A stretch of 64,000 bases of DNA from Aved-18 sp964606665. GTDB lineage: Bacteria > Cyanobacteriota > Vampirovibrionia > Obscuribacterales > Obscuribacteraceae. The DNA lies in contig CAZSHS010000002.1 of assembly GCA_964606665.1 (NCBI GenBank), positions 1 through 64,000 on the forward strand, in the 5' to 3' direction. Below, piece after piece: positions 25,836 through 35,543 of this stretch. The translations under genes were made by a program, and so were the position numbers. The number at the start of each line of letters is the position of its first letter. The first letter of the stretch is position 1. Below the pieces are notes generated by a model. That model saw only the letters and a list, made by a program, of their open reading frames with translations. It did no database searches and had not been told where the DNA came from.

Positions 25836-27136
25836 ATCAAGAAAAAAACCAATACAAAAAATGGTATGCCACCACATTTCTTTCGACCATGATTGGCTAT
25901 TCTTTGGTCAATCTGCTCTTTGTAAATCTGATTTTCCAGCCCAAGCAAGAAATGACGGCTGAGACAATTACATCCAGTCCCAGTGAAAAAAGACAAGAAG
26001 GCAACTGGATCTGGTGGGTCACTCGCAACTATCTTGTCAAACACCCAGATGCTGAAATTGCATTGATGGGAAGCTCACAAATGGCATCAGCTAGTTTTGC
26101 AATTGAATCAGATTCGCAAAACGTAAATGTAGATTGTGTCACAGACAAAAATAGCCGCTTTTTATCACAACTGGTAAAAGAGCGCACAGGCGTAGACACT
26201 CATACATGTTTGTTCGCTCTTGGCGGAGCAATGATTTCGGATCAATATATTATTGCCAAGACTTTGTTCAACGACAAGCACAAGCCAAAGTTAATAGTGC
26301 TTGGTGTCAATCCGCGCGATTTCATCGATAACCTCATGCCATCATGCGCATCGACCGAGACATTTCATTTCTTGTCTCCTTATACAGATTTGAGCAAGTT
26401 TGCTGAAGTCAACTTCAACAGTATTTTCACTAGAATGGACTGGACCATAAATGAAAAGCTGCCACTAAAGCGTCTCAAAACCACAGTGGCTCAGGGCATT
26501 AAAACTGCCGGCGACAAAATGCTTAACAGATTTGGCTTAACTATAAACGAAGACAAAGACTTGGTCGCAAAAGACGATACTCAAGCAAGTGAAGGCACCG
26601 ATGATGTTGAAGCGAAAACTGGTAATGCAGCCATACTTAATGCCATCTTCGGAAAGCTCTCTGAAGTAAAACCAGCGACCCAAATAATACATCCTGGAAT
26701 GTACTATGATTTCATGGACAATATGCGCGAATACGGTAAACGTTATAAAAGCGCTGATGTGCCTATGTTTACGGCACAGAAAAAATATTTCGAAGAGTTT
26801 TTGACTTACTGCAAAGAACAGAACATAAAGGTAGTAGTGGTTGGAATGCCTAACATGTGGCCAAACCGAGAACTACTTCCAGAAACGTTCTGGACTACTT
26901 TTAAAACTTATGTCAGTGATACTTGTCTCAAACACGACGCTGTTTTTGTAGACCATTTAGACGATGACAAATTATTTGTCACCAACGACTATATTGACTG
27001 TGTCCACATGAATCAGCATGGAGGCAGAAAACTTTTGACTTCGATTGCTGATGCAATTGCAAAAAATCAGAAAACAGCCCAAGCACTTGGCGCACCAAGT
27101 ACAGTGGCAGAGCGTAAAAATCAAAACAATCTCTAG
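25832..27136 (+). CDS. SGNH-like O-acetyltransferase partner, second paralog
   Basis: 434 residues, a diverged tandem copy of the preceding gene: membrane anchor at about 12-32, block I Ser in LMGSSQM (about 81), 'NPRDFIDN', and block V Asp/His in DCVHMN (about 389 and 392). It has an extra loop rich in Asp/Glu/Lys at about 245-275. Two acyl-transfer partners beside one MBOAT suggest two acceptor sites or a two-step relay. It abuts the convergent EEP-like gene with no spacer. Confidence 0.8.
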   Translation: MNQEKNQYKKWYATTFLSTMIGYSLVNLLFVNLIFQPKQEMTAETITSSPSEKRQEGNWIWWVTRNYLVKHPDAEIALMGSSQMASASFAIESDSQNVNVDCVTDKNSRFLSQLVKERTGVDTHTCLFALGGAMISDQYIIAKTLFNDKHKPKLIVLGVNPRDFIDNLMPSCASTETFHFLSPYTDLSKFAEVNFNSIFTRMDWTINEKLPLKRLKTTVAQGIKTAGDKMLNRFGLTINEDKDLVAKDDTQASEGTDDVEAKTGNAAILNAIFGKLSEVKPATQIIHPGMYYDFMDNMREYGKRYKSADVPMFTAQKKYFEEFLTYCKEQNIKVVVVGMPNMWPNRELLPETFWTTFKTYVSDTCLKHDAVFVDHLDDDKLFVTNDYIDCVHMNQHGGRKLLTSIADAIAKNQKTAQALGAPSTVAERKNQNNL

Positions 27137-28348
27137 TTATCTGGACTTTCTTTTCTTAGACGTTTTTTTAGTCTGTTCTTCGGCAGGCTCTTTAGTGTCA
27201 GTCTTTTCTTCATTCAGCACAGGAGTCAAAACTGGCGTTGCAGAGGGTGCAGACTGAGATGAGGTTGCTTGCGCTTCATCTATTTGAAAACGCCCCAAGA
27301 TTGGTGCATGCGAACCGCCAAGGCTGTTTGGCTTGACTGAGTACTTTTTCACTTCGATATTTTGACTGACTAAAAAATGATCTACTGGAAATCTATTGAT
27401 TACAATGTCTGTAGGTCCAAAATGCAAGTTAGGATTGAAGCCATTGCCTATGCGACCATCTGCTAAATTGTAAGTTTTTATCAAATTCGCAAATGCAGCA
27501 CCATAAGGTGCGACATTGAATAATCCAGTCACAACGACAGGTCCTTGCAATTGCGAAACTTCTTTGCCGACTGCATCTAAATAAGCGTTTCTCTTTTTGA
27601 AGGACGCTGCATCACTTGGAGCTGGAGCGCTTAAAGCTACGACATTACAATTGCCAAATTCGAATTTAACTTTGGCCATAACCATGGGGAACTTGTCTGG
27701 TCCCACTTTCTTCACTTGCATGTCGCTCATTGGATGATTGCAAAAGATACCAATACCGGTGCCTTTTGCATCAGGAAATTCGCCACCTCTGTGATAAAAA
27801 GGTAATTGTTCGTTCAAGTGTCTAGACGACTCTTCATCTAGATTTTCGACGCAAAAAATATCCGGACCCAATTCTTGCACTTGCTTGACGATTTCTTCGT
27901 AAGCCTTTTTATTCTCCAAATTAGTTTGCAGAATTTGAAAACTCAAAAAATCTTTGGCATCAGCTTTTTGTTTCACCGGCAACAACATTGGCGAGACGAG
28001 GGCTACATTTGCCCCTGCTAAAATTACAAGTAAAAGTGATACCAGTCTAAGCGAGCGCGTAAACAAAAATGGCAGTGCACTGATTAAAAGAATAATCACC
28101 ACCTGACAGCGCAGACTGGCGCACATCTCGGCCAACCAGCCGATATCGCCTTCGGCACTTGCAAGCGAAACAAATCCTAGGCAACTAACAATGATACCAA
28201 TCAAAGCAAGCGGCGCCATCATCAAAGAAAATTCCATCGCAGCTTTAGGCTCTTTCGCCTTACCGCTTTTGCTCTGGTCGCCTGCAGCGTCCATCACATG
28301 AGTTTGAATGTCCTCTTGATTGCTCAAGCTATCAAAACTATCAGACAC
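27137..28348 (-). CDS. Membrane-anchored EEP (endonuclease/exonuclease/phosphatase) family protein, active site degenerate
   Basis: 403 residues. A polar N-terminus, three membrane helices (about 42-62, 82-98, 103-121), then an EEP fold as in the YafD-like group: ILQTNLENKK, a strand ending VENLDEE, VVVTGLFNVAP, VDHFLVS and GGSHAPILG. The hallmark GDFN is GLFN (Leu276), the final SDH is GSH (Ser346), and the Glu of the usual LQE is shifted or replaced (VEN). Asn278, Asp323 and His347 remain. Catalysis is therefore doubtful. The C-terminal 45 residues are Ser/Thr/Lys-rich. It ends exactly where the convergent SGNH gene ends. Confidence 0.82.
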   Translation of the reverse strand: MSDSFDSLSNQEDIQTHVMDAAGDQSKSGKAKEPKAAMEFSLMMAPLALIGIIVSCLGFVSLASAEGDIGWLAEMCASLRCQVVIILLISALPFLFTRSLRLVSLLLVILAGANVALVSPMLLPVKQKADAKDFLSFQILQTNLENKKAYEEIVKQVQELGPDIFCVENLDEESSRHLNEQLPFYHRGGEFPDAKGTGIGIFCNHPMSDMQVKKVGPDKFPMVMAKVKFEFGNCNVVALSAPAPSDAASFKKRNAYLDAVGKEVSQLQGPVVVTGLFNVAPYGAAFANLIKTYNLADGRIGNGFNPNLHFGPTDIVINRFPVDHFLVSQNIEVKKYSVKPNSLGGSHAPILGRFQIDEAQATSSQSAPSATPVLTPVLNEEKTDTKEPAEEQTKKTSKKRKSR

Positions 28349-28397
28349 ATCTCACCTCAGAAATCCCTCAAATTTATACCCAATTTTTATTTTGATC

Positions 28398-29717
28398 TTA
28401 ATGCGACCAGTATCCTTTTTGCAGCTCTTGCAAAAGATAATCGAGGTCATCACGCACCCATCCTTCCTTAACTACTCGACTGCCACCTGGCGGCCAGACC
28501 GGTTCTTCGCCAAATAAATCCTGGTCGAGATTATCCAGGTAAATTTTTTGCATATGCTGTGCTTGAATCTTCTTTTTATCGGCATAAAGCCAGTTGAGAA
28601 TTAAAAGTCTCGATATCATACTGTCTGAATTGGCGTCCACCGCTTTCATCACATAAGTGCGAGCGCCGGACTGATCACCTTCTTTGCTCAGCCATCGAGC
28701 CATTTCTAAGCTCATTTTGTAATTAGTTGGCAAATAGTCACAGGCTTTTGCTAGTGCCTCAATTGCCTCTTTGTGCATACCCTGGTGATAAAGCGCCTCA
28801 GCTCGCGCCTGCCAGAGCCTGCTTGCAGCAGCACCCGAATGAAAGAGCGCGCTTTTGACGGGCGAGAATATCATTTGTCCAGCTTTTGTCTGCATTGAGT
28901 CCGCCAGAGCAAATTCACGCTTAGCTAAATCGCCATGTTTTTGTCTTGCTTCTTTCTGACTCAAGAAATAGTGTTTGTGCGTATCTAAGTAAAGACAAGT
29001 AGAAATAGTAAAATCAAAAAATATGATAATAAATGCACATGAACCAATGAGCGGGACATATTCTTCCAGTCTGAACAAAAGTCGGCCAAAGTTTTTTTCG
29101 CTCAAGCTATTCTGGCGAACGATGAGCTTCTCCAGTCGTTGACTAAGTTTAATTTGACGGTCTTTAATCAAATTGAAAAACTTGCGCTGATTGCCAGGTG
29201 ATGTAGCGCTAATTGGGACTTTGAATAATATTTGACCGCTTCGAGCTTTGCCATTTTTGTAAATGGGTGAAGCAATTGAATTGGAATAAAAAATCAGATT
29301 GCCAAAAAAAGAAAGCTCTATCAAACTTATCTCAGAAAATGGCACCATTTGATTTCCAAGCAAAAAACCTTCGTTGTGAACATATTTGCCAATTGGATTG
29401 GATTCGCCACCTTTGGTGCAAGTTTCAAGCCAGATTCTATAAGGCATGATGGGATGTTCGAAAAAGAGCGGGCAAAAGAAATGACAACCAAATGCGCTTT
29501 CTTGAAACGATAGAAACAAATGTGCACAAAAAAGAATAAGCGGCGCAAGAGCAAAAGAAAGCGTAAATAAATCAAGTGCAAACCAGAAATCGTTGGCAAA
29601 AAAAACGATGAATAAAAGCCCATAGAAGACCACAGCCACTTTGACCAGGCTGTAGAGCTTGTGCGAAAGGGATGTACCAATCAGCTCGGGATAGATCTTT
29701 TCTTCTTCAGCGCTCAT
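28398..29717 (-). CDS. Membrane protein with C-terminal TPR repeats
   Basis: 439 residues, family not recognised. Two close membrane helices at about 27-70 (VVFYGLLFIVFFANDFWFAL and a second), a soluble middle region, another helix at about 225-245, then TPR-like helices at about 300-390 (ALYHQGMHKEAIEALAKAC, ARWLSKEGDQSGARTYVMKAV). Divergent from pilB across 116 bases. It may serve as a scaffold at the membrane; a link with the pilus locus is possible only by position. Confidence 0.72.
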   Translation of the reverse strand: MSAEEEKIYPELIGTSLSHKLYSLVKVAVVFYGLLFIVFFANDFWFALDLFTLSFALAPLILFCAHLFLSFQESAFGCHFFCPLFFEHPIMPYRIWLETCTKGGESNPIGKYVHNEGFLLGNQMVPFSEISLIELSFFGNLIFYSNSIASPIYKNGKARSGQILFKVPISATSPGNQRKFFNLIKDRQIKLSQRLEKLIVRQNSLSEKNFGRLLFRLEEYVPLIGSCAFIIIFFDFTISTCLYLDTHKHYFLSQKEARQKHGDLAKREFALADSMQTKAGQMIFSPVKSALFHSGAAASRLWQARAEALYHQGMHKEAIEALAKACDYLPTNYKMSLEMARWLSKEGDQSGARTYVMKAVDANSDSMISRLLILNWLYADKKKIQAQHMQKIYLDNLDQDLFGEEPVWPPGGSRVVKEGWVRDDLDYLLQELQKGYWSH

Positions 29718-29833
29718 TTAAGCTTTTTATCTCTGCATTCATTCATACCTTATAGTAAGCAGTATTAAGCTTTGAAAGTGGGGAATATTTTCACTAGACC
29801 ACATCTAGCGTTTCTCCTGGAATTTTCGGCAAC

Positions 29834-31933
29834 ATGGCTCTAATAAAGAAAGAAATAGGCGAATTACTGGTCGACAATGGGCTCATTACTTCAGACGAGC
29901 TCAAACTGGTCCAGCAGGAACGTCTCAAAACTGGCGAGCCGATAAGTCTCATTTTGTCGCGCCTGGGATTAGCCAACGAGAAGCACCTGAAAAACGCTCT
30001 AGAACTGCAATTTGGGGTGGGCTACGTTTCTCTTTCCAAGCTCAGTCCAGATACAAGCTGCCTCAATATGCTGCCAGAAAAACTGATGCGTCAGCACCAG
30101 GTTGTGCCCGTTGGACAGACCGATAATAAACTAACTCTAGCAATGGTCAATCCCAGTAACTTGCTTGCTTTAGACGACGTGCGCTACAGACTCAAAGGCA
30201 TTTCGGTCCATCCAGCCGTTTGTACCGAAGACGATTTCCAACATTTTATGGAAACGGTTTATGCAGCCAATCGCAAACAGGAAGACGATTTGCGCCAGTC
30301 GGGTGACACATCGATTCTTGACCAAGAAGTAGATTTGGGTTCTCTTGATGTCGCACAAGAATTAACTGAAGAAATTAATGACTTGGACCTGGCCAGACAA
30401 GCACAGGATGCACCTGTAGTTCGACTAGCCAGTCAAATTCTAGCCAAAGCCATTCAAAAGGCTTGCTCAGATGTGCATATAGAACCCCAAGACAAGGCAA
30501 TCTCGCTGCGTTATAGATTGGACGGTGTTTTGTATGCAGACAAAAGTTTGCCTAAAGTTGTTCATCCAGCCTTGATTTCGCGTTTTAAAATCATGGCAGA
30601 TTTAGATATTGCCGAGCGCAGATTACCTCAGGACGGACGTATCCGTGTTCGGTTCAATGGCAAAGATGTCGATTTTCGTGTTTCGACCATTCCCACAAAA
30701 CACGGTGAGAAGCTGGTCATGCGTCAATTAGACAAGTCTGCCACCAATCTTGGACTGGAGAAATTAATCACCGAACCAGAAGCTTTAGAAATGATTCGCG
30801 AGATGATCAAAAAGCCTTACGGAATTATTTTTGTAACTGGACCAACTGGTTCTGGTAAAACGACTACATTGTATTCGGCTCTAGCTGAGCGTAACACACC
30901 TGAAGTAAATATCTGTACGGCTGAAGATCCAATTGAATATGAAATGTCAGGCATTACTCAAGTGCAGGTTCTGCGTGAAAAGGGTCTTGATTTTGCCAAG
31001 ATTCTGCGTCACTTCTTGCGACAAGATCCAGACATCATGCTTGTAGGAGAAACGCGCGACAGAGAAACGGCAAAAATAGCCGTAGAAGCAGCGCTCACCG
31101 GTCACTTGGTATTCACCACCCTTCACACAAACGACGCACCTGGCGCTATTACCAGATTATCTGAAATGGAAGTGGACCCATATTTGGTGGCATCAGCAAC
31201 CATTGGTGTAATTGCGCAGCGACTATTGCGATCAATTTGCGAAGATTGTGCTCAAGATTATGTCCCTGAATTAGCCACTCTTCGCTACCTAGGACTCTTA
31301 GATAAAGAACAAGAACATATTGCTGCTTCAAGCGTTGCATACTACAAAATGCGTTTGAATGAAAACAACATGCCCGTTTTCAGACAATCAAAAGGGTGCG
31401 AAAGCTGTAATGGCACCGGATATAAAAATCGAATTGGCGTGTTTGAAGTTATGCGCTTAAACGATGATATTCGCGAGCTGATATGCAAAGGCTCACCAAC
31501 AGCCATGATACGCCTTGCAGCCAAACAGTCCGGTATGGTACCTCTAAAAGATTACAGCATACGACTTGTGGCACAAGGCAAAACCACTGTTGAAGAAGTC
31601 GTGCGTGTTACTCTTGCCGACAATTCAGGTGATGACAAACTGTGCACCAAGTGTCGCAATCCAATTACAGACGATTTTGTAAAATGTCCTTTCTGTCAGC
31701 ACGATTTAAAAATTTCTTGCCTGCGTTGCGGCACATTGCAAAAAGAAGATTGGACTTCTTGTCCCAAATGTGGCTTAACTGCTGCTGAAGCATCAGAAGA
31801 ATTATCCTGTCACAATTGTCATGCTGAAGTTATGGGAAGCTGGACTAATTGTCCATATTGTTTTGCGCCAAAAAATGGTACTACAAGCCAATCTAATTAC
31901 GATTCTATTAGCGGCAAAAAGAAAAAGAAGTGA
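29834..31933 (+). CDS. pilB: Type IV pilus extension ATPase PilB with extra zinc-ribbon tail
   Basis: 699 residues. N-terminal GspE/PilB domain (LLVDNGLITSDELKLV), catalytic part with Walker A GPTGSGKTTTLYSA, Walker B-like DPDIMLVGETRD, His box TGHLVFTTLHTND and the normal tetra-Cys zinc loop (CEDC..CESC). After the usual end (about residue 590) comes an 80-residue tail with three C-x2-C/C-x2-C ribbons: CTKC..CPFC, CLRC..CPKC and CHNC..CPYC, and a poly-Lys end. This tail is not part of standard PilB. Powers pilin assembly. pilT follows after six bases. Confidence 0.94.
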   Translation: MALIKKEIGELLVDNGLITSDELKLVQQERLKTGEPISLILSRLGLANEKHLKNALELQFGVGYVSLSKLSPDTSCLNMLPEKLMRQHQVVPVGQTDNKLTLAMVNPSNLLALDDVRYRLKGISVHPAVCTEDDFQHFMETVYAANRKQEDDLRQSGDTSILDQEVDLGSLDVAQELTEEINDLDLARQAQDAPVVRLASQILAKAIQKACSDVHIEPQDKAISLRYRLDGVLYADKSLPKVVHPALISRFKIMADLDIAERRLPQDGRIRVRFNGKDVDFRVSTIPTKHGEKLVMRQLDKSATNLGLEKLITEPEALEMIREMIKKPYGIIFVTGPTGSGKTTTLYSALAERNTPEVNICTAEDPIEYEMSGITQVQVLREKGLDFAKILRHFLRQDPDIMLVGETRDRETAKIAVEAALTGHLVFTTLHTNDAPGAITRLSEMEVDPYLVASATIGVIAQRLLRSICEDCAQDYVPELATLRYLGLLDKEQEHIAASSVAYYKMRLNENNMPVFRQSKGCESCNGTGYKNRIGVFEVMRLNDDIRELICKGSPTAMIRLAAKQSGMVPLKDYSIRLVAQGKTTVEEVVRVTLADNSGDDKLCTKCRNPITDDFVKCPFCQHDLKISCLRCGTLQKEDWTSCPKCGLTAAEASEELSCHNCHAEVMGSWTNCPYCFAPKNGTTSQSNYDSISGKKKKK

Positions 31934-31939
31934 GTTAAG

Positions 31940-33157
31940 ATGAGCCCTCAAGATATTGAATTACCCGAAATCGTACAGTTAGTGCTCGATCGCGGGGCGT
32001 CGGATTTACATTTAAAGCCCGGGCAGCCACCAATTATTCGGGTATCTGGTGAGCTCATTCGCACACCGCTTCCAGAAATGCAAAAGGGAGATGTGGAAGA
32101 ATTAGTCTATCCATACTTAAGTGACGACCAGAAAAAACATTTAATCGAAACCTGCGAGCTAGATTTTAGTTTTGGAATCGAAGGTCTTGGTCGTTTCAGA
32201 GCAAACATATATAAGGACCGAGGAGCTATAGCTGCCGCCTTTCGCGTAATCAACACTCAAATTCCATCCATACTCGACTTAGGTTTGCCTGAAATCTGTA
32301 TTGATCTGACGAGTAGACCGCGCGGATTGGTACTGGTCACCGGTCCCACAGGATCTGGCAAATCAACTTCGCTTGCATCAATGATTGATCATATAAATAT
32401 GAATCAATCTCAACACATTTTGACAGTCGAAGACCCAATTGAATTTTTGCATCGAGACAAAAAATCTGTCATCTCTCAGCGCGAATTAGGAACTGACACC
32501 AAATCTTTTACAAACGCTCTACGAGCAGCTTTACGTGAAGATCCAGACGTCATATTAGTGGGTGAGATGCGAGATCTCGAAACTATTCATCTGGCACTTA
32601 CAGCATCTGAAACAGGACATCTGGTATTTAGCACGGTGCACACAAGTTCGGCTGCTCAAAGTTTAGATCGTATTATTGATGCCTTTCCATCCGACCAGCA
32701 GGCTCAAATAAGGGTAATGCTGTCGACTAGTTTGCTTGCCATTGTCTCTCAAACTTTGATACCAAGAATGGAGGAAACGCAAGGAGGTAGTCCAGTAACA
32801 AAGGGCAGGGTCATTGCCTGCGAAGTATTGATGAATACTCCGGCTGTAGCAAACTTGATTCGTGAAGCAAAAACTGAGCAATTATATTCGGCTATGCAAA
32901 TGGGTGCTAAACAAGGCATGCAAACTCTTGAACAATCGCTTGCTCGACTAGTAAAACAAAATACAATTTCAGAAGCCGAAGCGATGGGCAAGACCAGTCG
33001 TCAAAACGAACTAGCTCAATTAATAGGAAGCCTTGGCACCACTGGTGCTGGCACTCAATCGCAGATGAATTCATACTCAAATCAAAATCCACCCCTGAAT
33101 CCGCCATTGGAGCGGGACAAAGAAAGAGAAAAGAAAAGTCTTTTCGGACGCTTATAA
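31940..33157 (+). CDS. pilT: Type IV pilus retraction ATPase PilT
   Basis: 405 residues, somewhat longer than the usual 345-370. N-terminal RGASDLHLKPGQPPIIRVSG, Walker A GPTGSGKSTSLA, LREDPDVILVGEMRDLETI, the His box TGHLVFSTVHT. The C-terminal 40 residues are a polar Ser/Asn/Pro-rich extension ending in a basic stretch. Depolymerises the pilus for twitching or DNA uptake. Between pilB and pilC in one strand run. Confidence 0.95.
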   Translation: MSPQDIELPEIVQLVLDRGASDLHLKPGQPPIIRVSGELIRTPLPEMQKGDVEELVYPYLSDDQKKHLIETCELDFSFGIEGLGRFRANIYKDRGAIAAAFRVINTQIPSILDLGLPEICIDLTSRPRGLVLVTGPTGSGKSTSLASMIDHINMNQSQHILTVEDPIEFLHRDKKSVISQRELGTDTKSFTNALRAALREDPDVILVGEMRDLETIHLALTASETGHLVFSTVHTSSAAQSLDRIIDAFPSDQQAQIRVMLSTSLLAIVSQTLIPRMEETQGGSPVTKGRVIACEVLMNTPAVANLIREAKTEQLYSAMQMGAKQGMQTLEQSLARLVKQNTISEAEAMGKTSRQNELAQLIGSLGTTGAGTQSQMNSYSNQNPPLNPPLERDKEREKKSLFGRL

Positions 33158-33177
33158 CCTAAGACTAAAGTTTTGCC

Positions 33178-34413
33178 ATGGAATTTGTATATAAGGTACG
33201 TGACAATCAAGGTCGAGTGAGCGAAGCTTACGCCCAAGCTGAATCTGCTAGCGTGCTCAAAATCAGACTACAAGCAAGGGGTGTCGATGTAATCGACATT
33301 AAAGAAAGAACTCGCCCTCAAGCTTTGCGATTAGATGCTCAAGAGTCGCTTGACAAAGTAGCCGCTTTATTTGAGCAGATAACTCTAAAAGACATGGTTG
33401 TCTTCTCAAGACAGTTTGCAGCTCTGGTGGGCTCTGGCGTGTCGATGCTGCGGACACTTTATATCATTGTCGACCAGTGTCCCAATAAAAAATTGAAGCG
33501 CGCCATAGATGATGTAAGGCGTCTAGTCGAGTCAGGTTTGTCTTTATCTGATGCCATGACTAAACAGGCTGGAATCTTCGACTCGCTCTATATCTCGATG
33601 GTTAGAGCAGGCGAGGCAGGCGGTATTTTGTCCGAAGTGCTCAAACGATTAGCCGATTTTCTTGAGTATCGCCAGAAACTGAATCAAAAAGTTCGTGCCG
33701 CCATGGTTTATCCATCTGTTGTATTGCTTGTGGCAGTTGGTGTTTTCTGGGCCATGCTTACATTTGTGCTGCCTATTTTCGAAGGACTATTCAAAAATAT
33801 CGGCGGCGAATTGCCAGCCTACACTCAATTTTTAATAGGTTTATCGGTGGCGGCACGATCCATTTGGATGGTTCTATTTTTAATTGCATGCACAATCGGT
33901 GCTGTTTTTCTGCGTAATTACTACAAGACTCAGCAAGGCAAATTGCACATTGATGCAATTAAACTGTCTATTCCTCTTATAGGAGAGTTAATTCGAAAAG
34001 TGAGCATTGCTCGCTTTAGTCGCACTTTTGGAACTCTAATCCAGGCAGGTGTGCCCATGCTAAACGCACTTGAAGTAGTCAAAGATACTGCCGGAAATGC
34101 GGTGGTATCGCTTGCAGTACAAAAGATTCATGAGGAAGTACGCCAAGGTGGCACGATATCCAAACCGATGACAAGAGACAAGTTATTTCCCCCCATGGTC
34201 ACACAAATGGTGGCTGTAGGAGAAGAAACAGGCAAGCTAGACGACATGCTTGAAAAAATTGCCGAGTTCTACGATATGGAAGTAGAAAATTCAGTTGATT
34301 CTTTGACTTCAGTGCTTGAGCCGATAATGGTTGTGCTAATAGGTGGAGTTGTAGGCTCTGTGGTCGTGGGTATGTATTTGCCCATCTTCACCGTGATCAA
34401 CCAGCTCAGATAG
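33178..34413 (+). CDS. pilC: Type IV pilus inner-membrane platform protein PilC
   Basis: 411 residues with two repeats of the GspF/PilC domain: the first at about 75-200 (FSRQFAALVGSGVSMLRTL), the second at about 280-405 (FSRTFGTLIQAGVPMLNALE, VTQMVAVGEETGKLDDML). Three membrane helices near 175-195, 220-245 and 380-400. Receives and recycles the PilB and PilT ATPases. A 230-base gap follows, the largest in the pilus locus. Confidence 0.95.
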   Translation: MEFVYKVRDNQGRVSEAYAQAESASVLKIRLQARGVDVIDIKERTRPQALRLDAQESLDKVAALFEQITLKDMVVFSRQFAALVGSGVSMLRTLYIIVDQCPNKKLKRAIDDVRRLVESGLSLSDAMTKQAGIFDSLYISMVRAGEAGGILSEVLKRLADFLEYRQKLNQKVRAAMVYPSVVLLVAVGVFWAMLTFVLPIFEGLFKNIGGELPAYTQFLIGLSVAARSIWMVLFLIACTIGAVFLRNYYKTQQGKLHIDAIKLSIPLIGELIRKVSIARFSRTFGTLIQAGVPMLNALEVVKDTAGNAVVSLAVQKIHEEVRQGGTISKPMTRDKLFPPMVTQMVAVGEETGKLDDMLEKIAEFYDMEVENSVDSLTSVLEPIMVVLIGGVVGSVVVGMYLPIFTVINQLR

Positions 34414-34473
34414 TAAGTTTCCGGACGCGAACAGTTATCAAGATATATCACTTTCAGGCAGTTGCCGGGCGCC

Positions 34474-34486
34474 TATAATTTTGACA
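34474..34486 (+). promoter_or_regulatory. Promoter-like elements before the sigma factor gene
   Basis: The gap 34414-34643 holds a perfect TATAAT (34474-34479) and, overlapping in region but not in register, a TTGACA (34481-34486). Neither has a clean partner at 16-18 bases, so a housekeeping promoter is only possible. The gap is AT-rich downstream with a T run at 34513-34521. A promoter for a separate sigF-ABC-pilD-pilMN transcript is expected here from the layout. Confidence 0.3.
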
Positions 34487-34643
34487 TTTTGCCTTATATC
34501 GACAAACTTAGTCCTTTTTTTCAATAAATCTGTTGGATATTCTCAATTAAGGCCATACAATATTCATTATTCCTAATTTATGACCTTTGCAGGCCCCATA
34601 GTAGGACTCTTGTCGGTAGTCAAGCAAAAAAGCGAGAAAAAAA

Positions 34644-35543
34644 GTGAGCAAAAGCTTGCATGCAAAAAAAACCAGTCAGGCAAATTCGTCATACGTGCCG
34701 ACCGCCAAAATACCAGAACCAACTGTAATAGCCAAAGATGTGGCAATGACCAAACCAGAACCAGGAAAAGCTCAAGATCAAATTCACCAGTGGCTCGCAC
34801 GCTACGCAACAACGCGTGACCCAGTTCTACGCGATTCAATCATTCAAGCTGCCCTTCCTCTGGTCAAAAGAATCGCCTACGGTCTGGCTAGACGCTCGAC
34901 TGACCCAGTCGAGGATTTAATACAAGTCGGATCTATCGGCTTAATTAAAGCGGTTGACCAGTTCAAAGTTGATGCTGGCGCTAAGTTTCAAACTTATGCC
35001 ACTCACTTAATTACTGGCGAAATCAGACATTATCTCAGAGACAAAACAGCAATGATTCGCGCCCCGCGTGAATTGCAAGAATTATCTTTCCGCATCAATC
35101 GTTTGGTACAGAATCTTACTGCCCGCCTTGGTCGCGAGCCTTCAGATTCAGAAATCGCATTTGAACTTCAAATACCAGTTTCACGAGTAAACGAGGCTTA
35201 CGAAGTTGACCGCAGACGCACACTTGTGTCGCTCGATCAGGCTCTTTCAAACGATGCCGGCTCCGAGCAATCACTTATAGACACACTTGTAGATGGACGT
35301 TATAACAACAATCAGATGGCAAAAGAAGACCGCTTCATGCTTGCAGAAGCCATCAAACAGTTGCGTGACGGCTTGCGCGAAGTAGTCCAACTCACTTTCT
35401 ATGAAGACTTAAGTCAAACAGAAGTGGCTCGACGCCTTGGTATTTCGCAAATGCAAGTGTCTCGCCGATTGCGCGCAGCCACTGCCGAACTACACAAAAT
35501 CATCACCCATAACAGAAAGATTTCCGGTCAGAAAGGCAGTTAA
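34644..35543 (+). CDS. Group 3 alternative sigma factor, SigF/SigB-like
   Basis: Up to 299 residues; GTG at 34644 is one possible start, ATG at 34746 (after 34 codons) another, and neither has a strong ribosome site. Sigma region 2 (DLIQVGSIGLIKAVDQF, FQTYATHLITGEIRHYLRD), region 3 (RLGREPSDSEIAFEL) and region 4 (SQTEVARRLGISQMQVSRRL) are complete, while region 1 is absent. This is the plan of Bacillus SigB/SigF and cyanobacterial SigF. In Synechocystis SigF is known to be needed for pilin expression, so its place here suggests control of this pilus locus. No anti-sigma gene is adjacent. TAATG overlap with the ABC gene. Confidence 0.9.
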   Translation: MSKSLHAKKTSQANSSYVPTAKIPEPTVIAKDVAMTKPEPGKAQDQIHQWLARYATTRDPVLRDSIIQAALPLVKRIAYGLARRSTDPVEDLIQVGSIGLIKAVDQFKVDAGAKFQTYATHLITGEIRHYLRDKTAMIRAPRELQELSFRINRLVQNLTARLGREPSDSEIAFELQIPVSRVNEAYEVDRRRTLVSLDQALSNDAGSEQSLIDTLVDGRYNNNQMAKEDRFMLAEAIKQLRDGLREVVQLTFYEDLSQTEVARRLGISQMQVSRRLRAATAELHKIITHNRKISGQKGS

